Positions 1-10,903 are shown, numbered from the stretch's first letter. The stretch is DNA of 64,000 bases from Bog-756 sp963828385 (GCA_963828385.1 CAWHEF010000002.1:930001-994000); one strand, 5' to 3'. The notes: generated by a model from the sequence alone, not told the origin. A program made the numbers and translations.

Positions 1-1
1 G

Positions 2-787
2 CGAGAGATCGGGGGGCTCGTCGTGCTGGGCGTGATCAGCTTCGGCTTCCGCTACTGGGTCCTCCACCTGCCCCTGATCACCGTCCGGGACGGCAAGTTC
101 GTGGCCGTCTGCGCCCCGAACTGCGCGACCCATCCCGCCTTGGCGACCATGATGGTGGACTGGCTCCCCGCCTATCTCGATCTCTTCGCCCTCGGCATGC
201 TGCTCGCCGTGCTGAGCGCCTGGTTCATCCAGCACAGCTCGGAGCCCACGTGGCTGGGTCACCGTTTGATGCCGTGGCTGAGCTGGGGATGTGCCGCCGT
301 GTGCTTCGTGTGGGTCTCGCATATCGTCACCGACCACTCGGTGCTCTACTTCGCCACGCCACGGATCAACCTCGAGCGGCAGACCCTCTATGGCCTCTTC
401 GCCTTCTTCCTCCTCCTGCCGGCGGTGTTCGGGCCCGAGGACAAGTCGTTGATCCGACGGTTGCTCCGATCGTGGCCCATGGCCAGCGTCGGCGTCATCT
501 CCTACGGGATCTATCTGTGGCACCTCGACCTCATCACCCTGTTCCTCCGGTGGACCGGTTGGATCCCGCACGAAGAGCCGTACTGGATCCTGGCGCTGGC
601 CGTCTTCGGCCTGGCTGTCGCCTTCGCCTCGGCGAGCTACTTCGGGTTCGAGCGACCGATCCTGCGCTACAAGAACACGCTCGGCTGGTGGGGGGACAGG
701 CGTTCGAGGCGGGGCGGTCAGGGCGATCCCGCCGTTCCTACCGATTCCGGTGCACAAGTCGACGCCGGACCTGCTGCCACGGGCTGA
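2..787 (+). CDS. Acyltransferase 3 (OafA-like), C-terminal part, cut by left edge
   Basis: The frame is open from the left edge, so the true start lies outside the window. The roughly 260 visible residues are hydrophobic with several membrane segments. They carry the block around SVGVISYGIYLWH followed by a late FERPIL motif, which is typical of the C-terminal half of acyltransferase-3 proteins. These integral membrane enzymes move acetyl or other short acyl groups onto extracytoplasmic sugars. The tail after the last helix is polar and low complexity. Its last 50 nt overlap the convergent gene ending at 738. The acyl donor and the acceptor sugar cannot be told from sequence. Confidence 0.85.
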   Translation, partial: REIGGLVVLGVISFGFRYWVLHLPLITVRDGKFVAVCAPNCATHPALATMMVDWLPAYLDLFALGMLLAVLSAWFIQHSSEPTWLGHRLMPWLSWGCAAVCFVWVSHIVTDHSVLYFATPRINLERQTLYGLFAFFLLLPAVFGPEDKSLIRRLLRSWPMASVGVISYGIYLWHLDLITLFLRWTGWIPHEEPYWILALAVFGLAVAFASASYFGFERPILRYKNTLGWWGDRRSRRGGQGDPAVPTDSGAQVDAGPAATG

Positions 788-2813
788 GAACGGGGCTCCG
801 CCGCTGCCCGAGTACGAGCAGTCCGATGTCGACGTCGACGTCCCCCCAGTCTCGTACGCGGTCTTCGTCGACGAGCTCGAGCCCGACGTCAGCACACTCG
901 CGCACGACGTCGCCGAAGACTCCGTGGATGGAGGGATCCTCGACTTCCAACCCGCGGCTCCGGTTCCACAGCGTATCGGTGCCGCGGACGAGGTCGATGG
1001 TGAGTACCACCAGCCCGTCCTTCCGAACACGGGAAGCGATGTCCGTGAGCAGAGACCTGCGAGCGTCAGCCGGCAAGTGCTCGACCACACTGACCGAGTA
1101 GGCCCCGTCGAAGGATGGGGTGAGCGGTAGATCGGACAATGTGGTGTTCCATGAGCGGTGAGCCAGTCCCGCCGCTGCGTAGTCGAGGAAGTCCCATTCG
1201 TTCCACTCCCGGGTAGGCGGCCAGGACCGCACGATGTCCGAAGAGTCGACGGTGTCGACCTGGTAGCCCGCCTCGGTCAGGTAGGACGGAAGAGGGGTCA
1301 CGCCGGCGCCGATGTCGATGATGTGGCTGTCGGCTGCGAGACGGCCCCGGACCAAGGCCGCCACCACCGGGTACTCCCAGAGCCGAGGCGCGTGGTCGGG
1401 GTAGAAGCCGAGGGTGCGCCAGGCATGGAGGCGGAGGTCGACCAGGGAGGCAGGGTCGGGATGCCGGCCCACGAGCGGCGCCAGGGTTGCGGGTCCGAAG
1501 TCCCGCGGATGGCGGGGCTCAGGCGGCCGGAGGACCACGAACCGGCCCTCGTCTTCGGGCCCAGTGCCGGCCGGATAGAGCTCGGCATCGGGCACCGCCA
1601 TGGCGAGTGCGGAAAGAAGAGCATCTCTGGTTCCGTCCCCGGCGTCCGCCGAGACGACGAGTGCCCGCCGCGCCGAGCGGTACAGCCCCCGGATGAGCTC
1701 GGGCCGGCCGATCTCGGCTGCGGTGAGCGGTCGGGTGTGGACGATGACATCGGCCTGAGGCTGCTCGATTGGTGGATCGCCCGCCGGGAGGGTCGTCGAT
1801 CGCCAGCAAGGACGATGGTCGGAGGGCCTCGAGCAGCCGGGCCGGGAGCAACGTAGTCCCGTTCGGCGGACCTGCCGACGCCGGCTCCAATGCACGAGTG
1901 CGCTGCCAACGCTCGAGGGTCTCGGCCGGATCTAGGGTCTCGAACACATCGGAGGATGGCGCGATTGGCCAGGTCCACGCGTCCGTCGATCTGTGATGAT
2001 CCGGTGGGTCGGAGCAGGCCGTCGTCGTCGACCTCCTGGTGGTAGTGGAGGACGGCCGGCACGGGAGGGTTGGTGGGGATCCGGGTGCCGTCATGGATGG
2101 GCGTGTTCCAGCGGACGCCGAGGGGCATTGCCGCGACATCCTCTGCGGCCAGAGCCAGGGCCATGGCCACCTGGTCGACATGGACGCTCCAGTCGGCAAG
2201 GAGCTCCGTCCGGTCGAGCAGCCACAGAGCCCAAACGGCCCAGGCGGCGGCGACCTGGGAAAGGAGGACGCCAGGAAGGAGGTAGAGGCCACCGTTGGCG
2301 TTTCCGGAGACCGTCCACTCGTTGTTTCCCCACGGCAGCTCGACCCTGTCGGGAACCTCGATGCCGGCAGCGGCAAAGATGCCTTCGACCACGTCGATCG
2401 GAGGGACGGGGGCATCCACCGGCTTGGCACCGATCGAGCCGGGCGGGACCGCTATCGAACGCGGGTCCTCGAGGACCACGATGTCGGTGTCACAGAGCAC
2501 GGCCGTGCCGTCGACCCCGGCTTCGGCCAGGCTGCAGGGCTCCGGCAATCTTGTTGCAGTGCGGGGAGCGGGCGTCAAAGCCCTCGATCATGCTGCACGG
2601 AGACGCCTCTGTCAGCTAGTTGGCCGAGAACGTCGGTCGATGGCCTTCCGACGACGTGCACAGTGAGGTCGCTCGGGTCGACATCCGCCACCTCGGTCAG
2701 GCATGCAAACCATCGCAGCGCCTCGAGATGGAAGCGGGGATCGGCGTCCACCACACAGGCGAACGTACCTCGACGCGGTGAGCGTGCTCGTTCTCGATCT
2801 CGGGCTCTGACAC
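738..2813 (-). CDS. Glycosyltransferase-like / SAM methyltransferase fusion (frameshifted)
   Basis: Reading frames join into one protein of about 690 residues starting at GTG 2813, only a few bases after the stop of the upstream gene. The N-terminal half (about 2800-1850) looks like a nucleotide-diphospho-sugar transferase: VVDADPRFH near the start and LCDTDIVVLEDPR with a DxD-type acidic motif. The C-terminal half (about 1500-738) is a class I methyltransferase with HIIDIGAGVTPLP as SAM motif I and YSVSVVEHLPAD later. I count frame breaks near 2770, 2590, 2535, 1950 and 1785, mostly explained by one extra base. The frames stay open across each break, so a sequence error is more likely than decay. 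The fusion suggests sugar transfer coupled to methylation of a glycan; the substrate is unknown. Confidence 0.6.
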
Positions 2814-2816
2814 TGC

Positions 2817-4964
2817 TCAGCGGCTGCCCACCAGGCTATGGCACAGCCGCATGGGACTGGCCGGTGCCGTCATCGGGACGGCAGCGACGGTCACCTCGGG
2901 CTGGGGGGCACCGGAGGATGTGGCCGGCGTCGGATGGGTGATAGCGGGGCCGTCGCCGACGATGTAGTGGTTGAGCATCTGCGACCCGTACCAGGTCACA
3001 GCGAGCAGGTCGAGGTTGGGATCGGTGGTGACCACGATCTGGCCCTGCTGGTGGTGAAGCAGCACTGATCGGGAACCGCCATCCGGTCTTGAGCGGCCAG
3101 GCGATCGAGGTCCCCGAGTTCTCGATGACGATATGGGCCCAGCCCGACCCGGCGGGGGCGAGGACCAACGAAGCTGCCCCGTAGGTCATGAGGGTCACCG
3201 GCGTCGTGAAGTCGCGCCCGGTCCGGTTGAAAGTGAACCCGATGGTGCGGGTGAAGGCCGGGTCCCGCTCGACGGGCAGCCAGGTGTAGTGGCTGATCTG
3301 CTGGCCCGGTACGTTCACCAAGGTGTTTCCCGTCGAGAGGTAGAGCCCGGAGCAGTGGTTGACGGCGAACAGCTGTCCGGCCGGCGCCCAGTAGGGGAGC
3401 CTGTCACCCGTCCGGGTGTGGGCACCGAGGGACTCGATGCTGAGTGCTCGTTGCACGATGACGAACCCTTTGGATTGGGTGCTGTCCCACTGGGAAACCG
3501 GCCACAAGGCTACAGCCAGGTTGGCGGCGATGCCGTAGAGGGCGAGCACCACGATGACGGCCAGCGACCAGCGTCTGGATCTCCTGTTGCGTCCCTCCAT
3601 GCGCCGCCAGACGTCCACGATTCCGATGCCGCAGGCGATGATGACGAGCGGCATGAGGTCCCCGAGGTACCGCTGGGAGATGTACCCCCACAGGAGGACG
3701 CCCGACGTCCCGGCCACCGCCGCCACCACCATGATCCGGGTGAGGGCCACCCTTCCCGGCCCCCGGGGGCGGAAAGCGGTGACGAGACCCCACAGGCCGA
3801 CGAGGACGAGGAGCGGCGAGGTGGCCGTGAAGCTGGCCGTCGGGTAGAACTGGTCGAGGACGGCCCCGTCGAGCTGGGCGGCCGGCGCTGTCGGGGGGGT
3901 GATGAACGGGAACAGCCCGGTGAACCTGATGCCGAAGGGCTGCAGGTACGCCCAGACGGTGCTCGGCAGGAACGAGAAGCTGAACGCCTTGCCACCGTTG
4001 GCAGCGAGGAAGTACCGGCGATGGGCGTTGACCGAGGCCCAGATCTGGTCGGCCATGGGCAGGCCCACGGGGAGGCCGAACTTGGCGTACGTCACCGCAC
4101 AGCTGACGAGAAAGGCGAAGACCCCCACGGCATGCGAGGGGCACCGCCCACCGACGGTTCTCGGCTCCCCGTTTGCCCAGCGCGAACCAGCCGGCCAGAA
4201 GAACGGCCCCGATCACGCAGGCATAGCCCGAGGGGATGCGGTTGAGGCTGGCGCAGACGGCGAAGGCACAGGCTGCCGCCAAGTGGCCCCATGTGGGCCG
4301 TTCCGCCATCCCGACGAGGGCGAGGAGGCAGCCGAGGGTGAGGGGGATGCTCCAGGCGAAGTCCTCGTTGTAGATGAAGGGTGTGGCGGCAAGGTAGATG
4401 ATGACCGAGCCGCCCATCACCGACGCCATCAGGACGCCGTAGGAGACCGCCTCGGCCCGGCTCACTAGAGCGCGACCCCTCATCAGAACGCGGAGCCGCC
4501 AGAACAAAAGGGCGCTCGTCACGGCGGTCGACAGCCAAGCCACGAGGATCGACGGCGCCGTGAGCTGTCCGTCGAGCCTGTTCGTCACGAGGAGGACGGG
4601 CATGCGGATGATGGAGGGGAACAGACCGAAGTAGGTGTACTGGTGGCCGTCGTGGACGAAGGCCTCGATCCCCTCCTTGTTGGGGGGGAGGTAGAGGTGG
4701 CCGTGGAAGATGGCACGGGCCTGCAGGTCGTAGAAGTTGTCGTAGGGGACGGCACGAAGCGGATTGACCGAGCCGTTCCAGAGGTCCCAGAGCAGCCACA
4801 GCATCGGCGGAAGGACGAGCGGCTGCTCCCACCACGACGGCGATGACGAACCGTCGGCGTCCGGCGTCGTAGTCGGTCCGCCGCCCGGCGGTACTGTCGG
4901 TGGTCGAAGGTTGGTCGGTGTCGGTGGGTTCCGGACCCCGTGTGATGGTGGCGGTGTCCGCCAC
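2817..4964 (-). CDS. Large multi-spanning GT-C-like membrane protein, family A (frameshifted)
   Basis: The start ATG 4964 shares its A with the TGA stop of the upstream oxygenase gene, so translation is probably coupled. About 715 residues: a short polar N-terminus, some ten membrane segments, then an extracytoplasmic C-terminal domain. The loop after helix 1 has NFYDLQARAIFHGHLYLP and later YFGLFPSIIRMP, both shared with the proteins at 8728-10903 and 18360-20677. The architecture resembles polyprenyl-phosphate-dependent GT-C glycosyltransferases, but I do not recognise a named family. Three frame breaks (about 4825, 4130 and 3080) each fit one extra base. Likely works in surface glycan assembly, by context only. 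Confidence 0.6.
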
Positions 4965-5839
4965 TATCCCTTCGGGCCCCTCCGCCGGAGCCGGTCACCG
5001 AAGCCGAGGATCTTGCCGGCAGTCTGGTCGGAGATGCCGAGGTGGCGCTTCGCCCAGTCGTAGGCGCGCAACATCTTCGTGTCGGCGTAGATCATGACGG
5101 CGTGGGCACCGTCTCCCGGCCGGGCCCGGTACTGGGTCGATCGGATGAGCGGATCGTCCTCGACGCTGAAGTAGTACAGGGCCATCGACTGGCGGGCCAC
5201 GCCTTCAGGGCACCGCATGGGCTCGGGATGGCCGTGGTAGGAGTTCGAGTCGGTGCTGAAGATCAGTACCCGGTTGGCGACCGGGGTGACCGTCTCGACG
5301 CACTGCTTCATGTCAGCGCTCCACAGCTCCAGATCTCCGCCGTACTCAGGTTTCCAGTCGCGATTGAGGTAGAGCAGGATGTTGGCTCGGCGCTGCCAGT
5401 TCCGCTTGTGGGGATGCACCGTGAAATCGGCGTGGACGTTGAGGTAGCCGCCGGTCGTCGACTGGTGGAGACCGCCCCCCTCGAGGCTGGGGTCGGGGAT
5501 CAGGTGCTCGACACCGATCAGGTTGCTGACGAACTCGACGAAGCGCGGCGAGTTGAGCTCGGCCAGGATCGCTTGGAGCGTCGGCCCCCAGGTCGCCGGA
5601 TCGGTGTGTGAGAACTTTCGCTCGTTGGCGTGGAGGAAGTTGTTCCACCGGCTCGGATCGAGCGGCGGGAACTCGTCCATGGCCAACTCGGCCACGTCCG
5701 GCAGCAAAAAGTCGTCGAGCACGATGTGGGGATAGGGCTGGGCCGACTGGTAGGCGGCATGGAGCTGGTCCACGTCGCGCTCGAGGGCGCTCACGTTCAG
5801 GACGGGCTTGGTTCTCCTGCCCGTCATCTCAGCCGTCAT
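4964..5839 (-). CDS. 2-oxoglutarate/Fe(II)-dependent oxygenase (prolyl-4-hydroxylase type)
   Basis: A 291-residue soluble protein. A double-stranded beta-helix iron site is visible: NVHADF gives H136 and D138, YHGHP gives the distal histidine (H202 or H204), and R216 in VARQS is placed to bind 2-oxoglutarate. This matches the 2OG-Fe(II) oxygenase superfamily, which hydroxylates peptides or small molecules using O2 and 2-oxoglutarate. ATG 5839 is chosen because the long open frame upstream of it is antisense noise over the intergenic region and the GtrA gene. It overlaps the next gene by one base (TGATG), so it is cotranscribed with the glycan genes and may hydroxylate a surface component or a sugar. 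Substrate unknown. Confidence 0.85.
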   Translation of the reverse strand: MTAEMTGRRTKPVLNVSALERDVDQLHAAYQSAQPYPHIVLDDFLLPDVAELAMDEFPPLDPSRWNNFLHANERKFSHTDPATWGPTLQAILAELNSPRFVEFVSNLIGVEHLIPDPSLEGGGLHQSTTGGYLNVHADFTVHPHKRNWQRRANILLYLNRDWKPEYGGDLELWSADMKQCVETVTPVANRVLIFSTDSNSYHGHPEPMRCPEGVARQSMALYYFSVEDDPLIRSTQYRARPGDGAHAVMIYADTKMLRAYDWAKRHLGISDQTAGKILGFGDRLRRRGPKG

Positions 5840-5848
5840 CGGATTGCA

Positions 5849-5880
5849 CCTCGATGGTCGTCCGCCTCGATGGTCGTCCG
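5849..5880. repeat. 16-bp perfect tandem duplication upstream of oxygenase gene
   Basis: The unit CCTCGATGGTCGTCCG occurs twice back to back, ending 9 bp before the start of the oxygenase gene on the minus strand. The rest of the 5840-6129 gap holds no credible gene. The duplication sits where the 5' leader or promoter of the oxygenase operon should be. Confidence 0.9.
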
Positions 5881-6129
5881 CAGAGCCGGTGCTGAGCGCC
5901 CCGTTGTTCCTCGGCGCCGCGACGAGCCCGGTGGGCCCCGAGCCTAATCCGTCGATCGACCCCGGGTCCGTCGCTGCCGGCCACTGAAGCCCCCTCTCGT
6001 CTCCGGGGCCGCGGTGGTCGACCGGCACACCCGAGCGTGGTGAGACTGTACCCCGTGTCGACCGGTGCCTGAACGGGTGCTCCGCCCCCTGAGCATCGTC
6101 AGAATTGATGGCACCGGTTCGGGCCCAGC

Positions 6130-6642
6130 TCAAGCCTCTGCCTCGGCCTCGACTTCCTTCTCCGGCTCGGGACCCGCCTCGGCGTCGGCGATCTCGGCGA
6201 ACAGTCGGTTGAAGACGAGGAACTTGAGGATCCAGAGGATCCCGAAGGCGGCGATGTTCGCCCCGTCGACGAGGGCGGTCCGGGCCAGGTGCTCGAGGTC
6301 GTGAGCGTCGGCGAAATGGCGAGCCCAGGCTGCGGTGACCAGGGCGAAGGCGATTCCGGTGAGGGAGAGCACCCAGAAGGGAACCACTTCCCGCCAGATA
6401 TGGGACCTTCCGCTCTTGCCCCAGACCCACTGGCGGTTGAGGAAGTACGACGGGAAGCCGGCGACGACGTTGGCGAACAAGGTGCTCCACACCTCGCCCC
6501 ACAGCCTGAACACGCCGAAGACCAGCGTGAGGACGATGAGGGAGGTAAGGGCGGAGATGGCCGACACCGTGGCGTACTTGATGAGCCTGAATCCCTGGGG
6601 CGTACGGCAGAGGCGCCAGAGGCGGTCTGCGGCGTCCATCAT
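6130..6642 (-). CDS. GtrA family membrane protein
   Basis: A 170-residue protein with four predicted membrane helices and a glutamate-rich C-terminal tail (EPEKEVEAEAEA). The N-terminal FRLIKYATVSAISALTS and the central SYFLNRQWVWGKSGR block are the signature of the GtrA family. These small proteins are thought to help move polyprenyl-linked sugars across the membrane for polysaccharide or teichoic-acid glycosylation. Length is slightly above the usual 120-150 residues because of the acidic tail. It starts with two consecutive ATG codons (6642 and 6639); the outer one lies 6 nt from a TAGGTT box. Neighbours support a role in glycan export. Confidence 0.9.
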   Translation of the reverse strand: MMDAADRLWRLCRTPQGFRLIKYATVSAISALTSLIVLTLVFGVFRLWGEVWSTLFANVVAGFPSYFLNRQWVWGKSGRSHIWREVVPFWVLSLTGIAFALVTAAWARHFADAHDLEHLARTALVDGANIAAFGILWILKFLVFNRLFAEIADAEAGPEPEKEVEAEAEA

Positions 6643-6648
6643 GGCGAC

Positions 6649-6654
6649 AACCTA
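6649..6654 (-). promoter_or_regulatory. Probable -10 box TAGGTT, leaderless start for GtrA
   Basis: TAGGTT on the minus strand ends 6 nt before the first ATG at 6642. No Shine-Dalgarno sequence fits between them, so transcription probably begins at or next to the start codon. Confidence 0.5.
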
Positions 6655-6724
6655 ACCCGCTCGTCCGTGGCCGTACATATGCACGTTCGAGACCGTTGTG
6701 GGCAGCCTCACTGTGTGCAGAGCC

Positions 6725-8590
6725 TCACCGGCTGAGGACGCCCCAGAGGGTGGGAAGGTGCACCACCACCTCGGTCGTCCGTTCGTGAACGGCGACGACC
6801 ATCCTCGGATCGGTGGGCAGGTGTCGGTAGGGGATCGGGTGCAGATTGCCTCGTGCGTCGCGCACGTAGACCGACGAGAACCCGTTGTAGGTGACGGGAA
6901 GAGCGACCAGGGTCGGTTTCGCACAGGTCACACGGAACGTGAGCGACAGCGATTCGAGAGGGACGCTGCCCGGCGGGGTCAAGGTGCAGGGCACCGAGGT
7001 GAGGGAGGCATCGTCCTGGTGGCGGTGCAAGCGCGTGTACAGCGGTCCGTCGTTGTAGAGCTCGTCGCCGCCCGGTAGGTACACCTTGGGCAGGTACTCG
7101 AGAAAGAGCCAGCCGCCAAAGGAGAAGTAGCCGCCGTAGCTGGCGAAGTCGATGCGTGCCGGGGGTTTGGACAGGGCCAGGCTCGGGAACTGATCGGGCC
7201 CAGCCAATAGGCCGTAGGTCGTGGTCCAGGTCGAAGTGAGCGGTGACAGGAGCACCAGCGAGGCCAGCCAGGCCACAGAGGCCAGTCGAAGGGTGGTCGA
7301 TCGGGGGAACCGGCGGAAGAGCACGTCGGCACCCAGGACGACGAGCAGGATCCCGATCGGGATGATGAAGGTGAGCATCCGGTAGGCGAAGTCGATGGCT
7401 TTGAGCGGGCTCAGCAACCGGTAGATCGGCGCCGTCGCATGGAGCTGCAACACGAGGTAGATCACAGCGGCGATGGCGAGGAAGGCGACGCTGGGCACGT
7501 CGATGTGCCTGCGCAGATGTCGCCCACCGTGGTCTGCCCGGTGATCAGACGGATCGCACCGAGGGCCAATGCTCCGGCGGCCAGGGGGATCCAGATGGCG
7601 TAGTCGATCTGGAGGTCGAGGCCCGGACCGTTCGCCAGCCAGTGATAGGTGCCGTTGACGAAGTAGGAACCGAATGGGACGAAGTCCTGGAAGATCGAGT
7701 CGTCGAGGGTGACCTTGAAGGCGGGGTCGAAGTTGGCTGCCATGCGCAGCTCGGCCATCAGTGTCGGAGCGAGGAGGACGATGGCCCCCCCCACGGCGAT
7801 CGCCAGTCGTGGCCATACGGCACGGAGGCCGCTCCACCCCCAACGGGCGAGGAAGATCACACCCGCCACCACCATGGTGAACGATCGACACGAGACCGAT
7901 GGCGCTGTGGGCGTCGACGAGAGCGGGAACGACCACGATGAGGAGGAGGGAGACCCGCCCCCGCTTGACTAGGTTCAGGCACCAGTACAGGAGCCACGGG
8001 ACGATCATCATGGCCGAGAACTCGGGAAGGTCCCCTCGGGGCAGCCAGTCGGTGAACGCGTAGTTGGTGAAGAGGATGCCGATCGATCCCACCACGATGA
8101 GCATCCGGCTCTTGGTGAGGAGCCCGAGGGCCAGGCGCATGCCGTAGGCGCCGATGACCATGAACAGCCCGGTGGAGATGACGAGCGCCGGCTTCATCGC
8201 CCCCCCGAGGAGGATGAGGAGCACGCCGGCGACGTAGAAGAACGTCTTCTGGTAGTAGAGGAGCACCGGCGTGCCGAGGCCCAGCCCGTCGCTGCTCGAC
8301 CACACCGGGAAGAGATCCAGGTGGCGGAAGTGGGCGGCGTACAGCGACACGATGATGAACTGGTCGTTGAAGGCCTGGCTGATGGGCCACCCCGATCGGC
8401 GTCCGACGAGCGACAGGGCGAGGGCGGCGGCGCCGACGACGAGGACGGCATAGAGGATCTCGAAGACCCAGCTGCGCTCGAGGAGCAGCCCAGAGGGGCG
8501 TGGGACCGGGATCGGTCCGCGTTCAGCCATCCCGGCGTCGGGGCGCACCTCGTTCTTGGCTCGCTCCAGCGAGAGACCTCGGGTGTTCAC
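6725..8590 (-). CDS. Large membrane protein, PTPS-related/GT-C type (two frame breaks)
   Basis: About 620 residues with ten or more membrane segments and an extracytoplasmic C-terminal domain. The region FPVWSSSDGLGLGTP followed by LLYYQKTFFYVAGVLL resembles the large bacterial membrane proteins of the 6-pyruvoyl-tetrahydropterin-synthase-related group, which are putative polyprenyl-sugar glycosyltransferases. The frame changes near 7875 (after SIVH, one extra base) and changes back near 7515 (one missing base or two extra), so the long frame reads through out-of-frame sequence between them. The true middle part is in the frame that encodes WGWSGLRAVWPRLAIAVGG. The start could be GTG 8590 or ATG 8530; I cannot decide. 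Divergent from the 8728 gene. Confidence 0.6.
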   Translation of the reverse strand: MNTRGLSLERAKNEVRPDAGMAERGPIPVPRPSGLLLERSWVFEILYAVLVVGAAALALSLVGRRSGWPISQAFNDQFIIVSLYAAHFRHLDLFPVWSSSDGLGLGTPVLLYYQKTFFYVAGVLLILLGGAMKPALVISTGLFMVIGAYGMRLALGLLTKSRMLIVVGSIGILFTNYAFTDWLPRGDLPEFSAMMIVPWLLYWCLNLVKRGRVSLLLIVVVPALVDAHSAIGLVSIVHHGGGGCDLPRPLGVERPPCRMATTGDRRGGGHRPPRSDTDGRAAHGSQLRPRLQGHPRRLDLPGLRPIRFLLRQRHLSLAGERSGPRPPDRLRHLDPPGRRSIGPRCDPSDHRADHGGRHLRRHIDVPSVAFLAIAAVIYLVLQLHATAPIYRLLSPLKAIDFAYRMLTFIIPIGILLVVLGADVLFRRFPRSTTLRLASVAWLASLVLLSPLTSTWTTTYGLLAGPDQFPSLALSKPPARIDFASYGGYFSFGGWLFLEYLPKVYLPGGDELYNDGPLYTRLHRHQDDASLTSVPCTLTPPGSVPLESLSLTFRVTCAKPTLVALPVTYNGFSSVYVRDARGNLHPIPYRHLPTDPRMVVAVHERTTEVVVHLPTLWGVLSR

Positions 8591-8713
8591 CCGCGGGGGC
8601 TTCCGCCGGTGGCCATCCGGTGGAGCGTAGCCAGGTGCAGCGCCACTGTCCGGGGCGGTCGAACGCCCTGGGCTGTGACCCCTGGCCGAGACGTTTGTCC
8701 CTCCACCGGTCGG

Positions 8714-8719
8714 TACACT
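8714..8719 (+). promoter_or_regulatory. -10 box TACACT, leaderless start
   Basis: TACACT lies 8 nt before ATG 8728. The same hexamer precedes the paralogous gene at 18360 and, on the minus strand, the antitoxin gene at 33060. Confidence 0.6.
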
Positions 8720-8727
8720 GCCTCCGA

Positions 8728-10903
8728 ATGGTGGACGAACCCGTCCGGCCGAGGGGGGCCGTAGTGCTCGACGTCGGCGATCATCGCGCCGACGAGGGAG
8801 TGGTCACCGACGGAGGCCTATCCGACACCGTTGGTGAGCATGACGACGCTGTCGCCGCCCTGTCGGCGGCAACCGCCGGCAAACGCCGCTTCACCGTGGC
8901 CGCCGTCATCGGCACGGCAGTGATGGCCGTCCCCTACCTCTGGATCCTCTGGGGAGCATGGGAGTCGCCTGATCCCATCCGCAAAACAGTGTTCGAGGAC
9001 AACTTCTTCGACGTCCAGGCCCGGGCCCTGTTCCACGGCCATCTCTACCTGCCCAAAGGGGCGATCGGCATCGAGGCCTTCGTCCATGCCGGTCATCAGT
9101 ACACCTATTTCGGTCTCTTCCCTTCCATCATCCGCATGCCCATCCTGCTCGTGACCAGCCGTCTCGACGGCCATCTGACGGCACCGTTCATGCTCGCTGC
9201 CTGGGTGGCGACGGCGGTGTTCGCCGCCCTGCTTCTGTGGCGGGTCCGGGTGCTGGTCCGGGGGGACGCCGTGGTAAGCCGCACCGAGGCCACCGGTTAC
9301 GGAGTGCTCATGGCCACCATCATGGGTGGCTCGGTCCTCTTGTACCTCGCCGCCACCCCCTATGTGTTCTCCGAGGACCTGGCCTGGAGCGTGTGCCTGA
9401 CGGTGGGCAGCCTGTTCGCACTGCTCGGCGTGATGGAACGGCCGACCTGGGGAAGGGTGGTGGCGAGCGGGGTGCTGATCCTCTGTGCCAACCTGGACCG
9501 GGCCACCACCGGGTACGCGTCGGCTGGCGCCGCCCTGCTCGTGGCGTGCTGGTTCTTCTTTGGCCGGGGCGGCAGGGACAGCCGCAGATGGTGGCTACCC
9601 GTGGCCTTGGCTGGGGCCATCCCCCTGCTCGTGGCCGTGGTGGTCAACATGATCAAGTTCGATCTCCCGTTCGGCGTTCCAGTCTCCGAACAGGTGTGGT
9701 CGTCGATCAACGTGCACCGCCAGCACTTCCTCGCCGCTCACCACAACTCGGAGGTCGGGCTCGACTTCGTGCCCAGCACGGCATGGGCCTACTTCCAGCC
9801 CCTCGGTCTCCGGTTCACGTCCACCTTCCCCTTCATGACCATGCCCGCCCAGCCCGCCGCCTCCTTCTCGGGCGTCATCTTCGACCGGCTCTACCGCACC
9901 GACAGCGTGCCTGCCTCGACTCCGCTGCTCTTCCTGCTCAGCTGCTGGGGGCTCATCACCGCCTTCCGCCCTCGTTCTGTCGGCAAGGTGGCCCGTACCC
10001 GTCTCCTGCTCCTTGCCGCTGGCGCAGCGTGCGTGGCCCTGCTCCTGTGGGGGTACATCGCCCCCCGCTATCTGGCCGATTTCATGCCGTTGCTGATCCT
10101 GGCGAGCGCAGTGGCGATGGCCGACATCTGGCGGCGGCTGGACGGAAAGAGGAGGGGGGTCCGGATCGGCAGCGTCGTCACCATCGGTGTCGTCGGGCTC
10201 TTCTCGATCGCCGCCAACTTTGGAGCCACCATCACGCCGAACGACTCGTCGAACGACAGCCAAGTGGCCAACTACGTCTCCTTCCAGCACGACGTGAGTC
10301 AGCTCGTCGGCGGCAACTTCGGCAAGCACGTGAGCAGAGGATCGGAGCTGCCTGCGTATGCCCCGGGGGATCAGCTGTTCATCGTGGGGAATTGCGATGG
10401 GCTGTACATCTCGAACGGTGAGAGCTATTCGACGGTACCTTCTCAGCAGTACGAGCGCCAAACCTGGGTGCCAGTGGAGCGGGGTCCGAATTTCGAGCGC
10501 ACGTTCGACATCACGTTCAACCGGCTGCACAGCGGGCCAGACGCCACTGTGCCGCTCGTCTCATCGACCCGCACGTCCTTGCTTGTGAGTGTGTTGCCAT
10601 ACCGTGGAACGCGGGCATGGGTCGTCTTCAGCATGCACGGACCTGGCAGACGGAGCTCCTACGGGCAGACCAAGGTAGCTTCGGGTTCCACTCTCCGGGT
10701 GACGGTCATCACCGACAGCGCCATGCACGTTGCCGATATCTCGGTTGACGGCAGCGACGTCTTCTCGGCGCCGTTGTCCGACCCTGGCCCATTCAGCCCC
10801 GACACCCAACGGTCGACGACCGGTGGAACCCCTGCCGGCCCTGTCGGTCACGAACACGACGTCGTCATCGCCGCCTCCGCTCTGTGCCAGCCTGAACCAC
10901 TGA
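8728..10903 (+). CDS. Large multi-spanning GT-C-like membrane protein, family A
   Basis: About 725 residues. It is clearly paralogous to the gene at 2817-4964: both have a DNF(Y/F)D(L/V)QARA(I/L)FHGHLYLP loop, GHQYTYFGLFPSIIRMP, and a C-terminal extracytoplasmic domain with a QLF-x(5)-CxGLYxSxG block. Some ten membrane segments precede that domain. ATG 8728 is chosen because it follows a TACACT box by 8 nt; the open frame further upstream is antisense to the divergent gene. The original frame runs to 11010, but a frame change near 10795 would give a shorter end at 10903 in a serine/proline-rich tail. That end avoids a long overlap with the convergent gene, so I prefer it, without certainty. 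Probable role: transfer of a lipid-linked sugar at the outer face. Confidence 0.65.
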
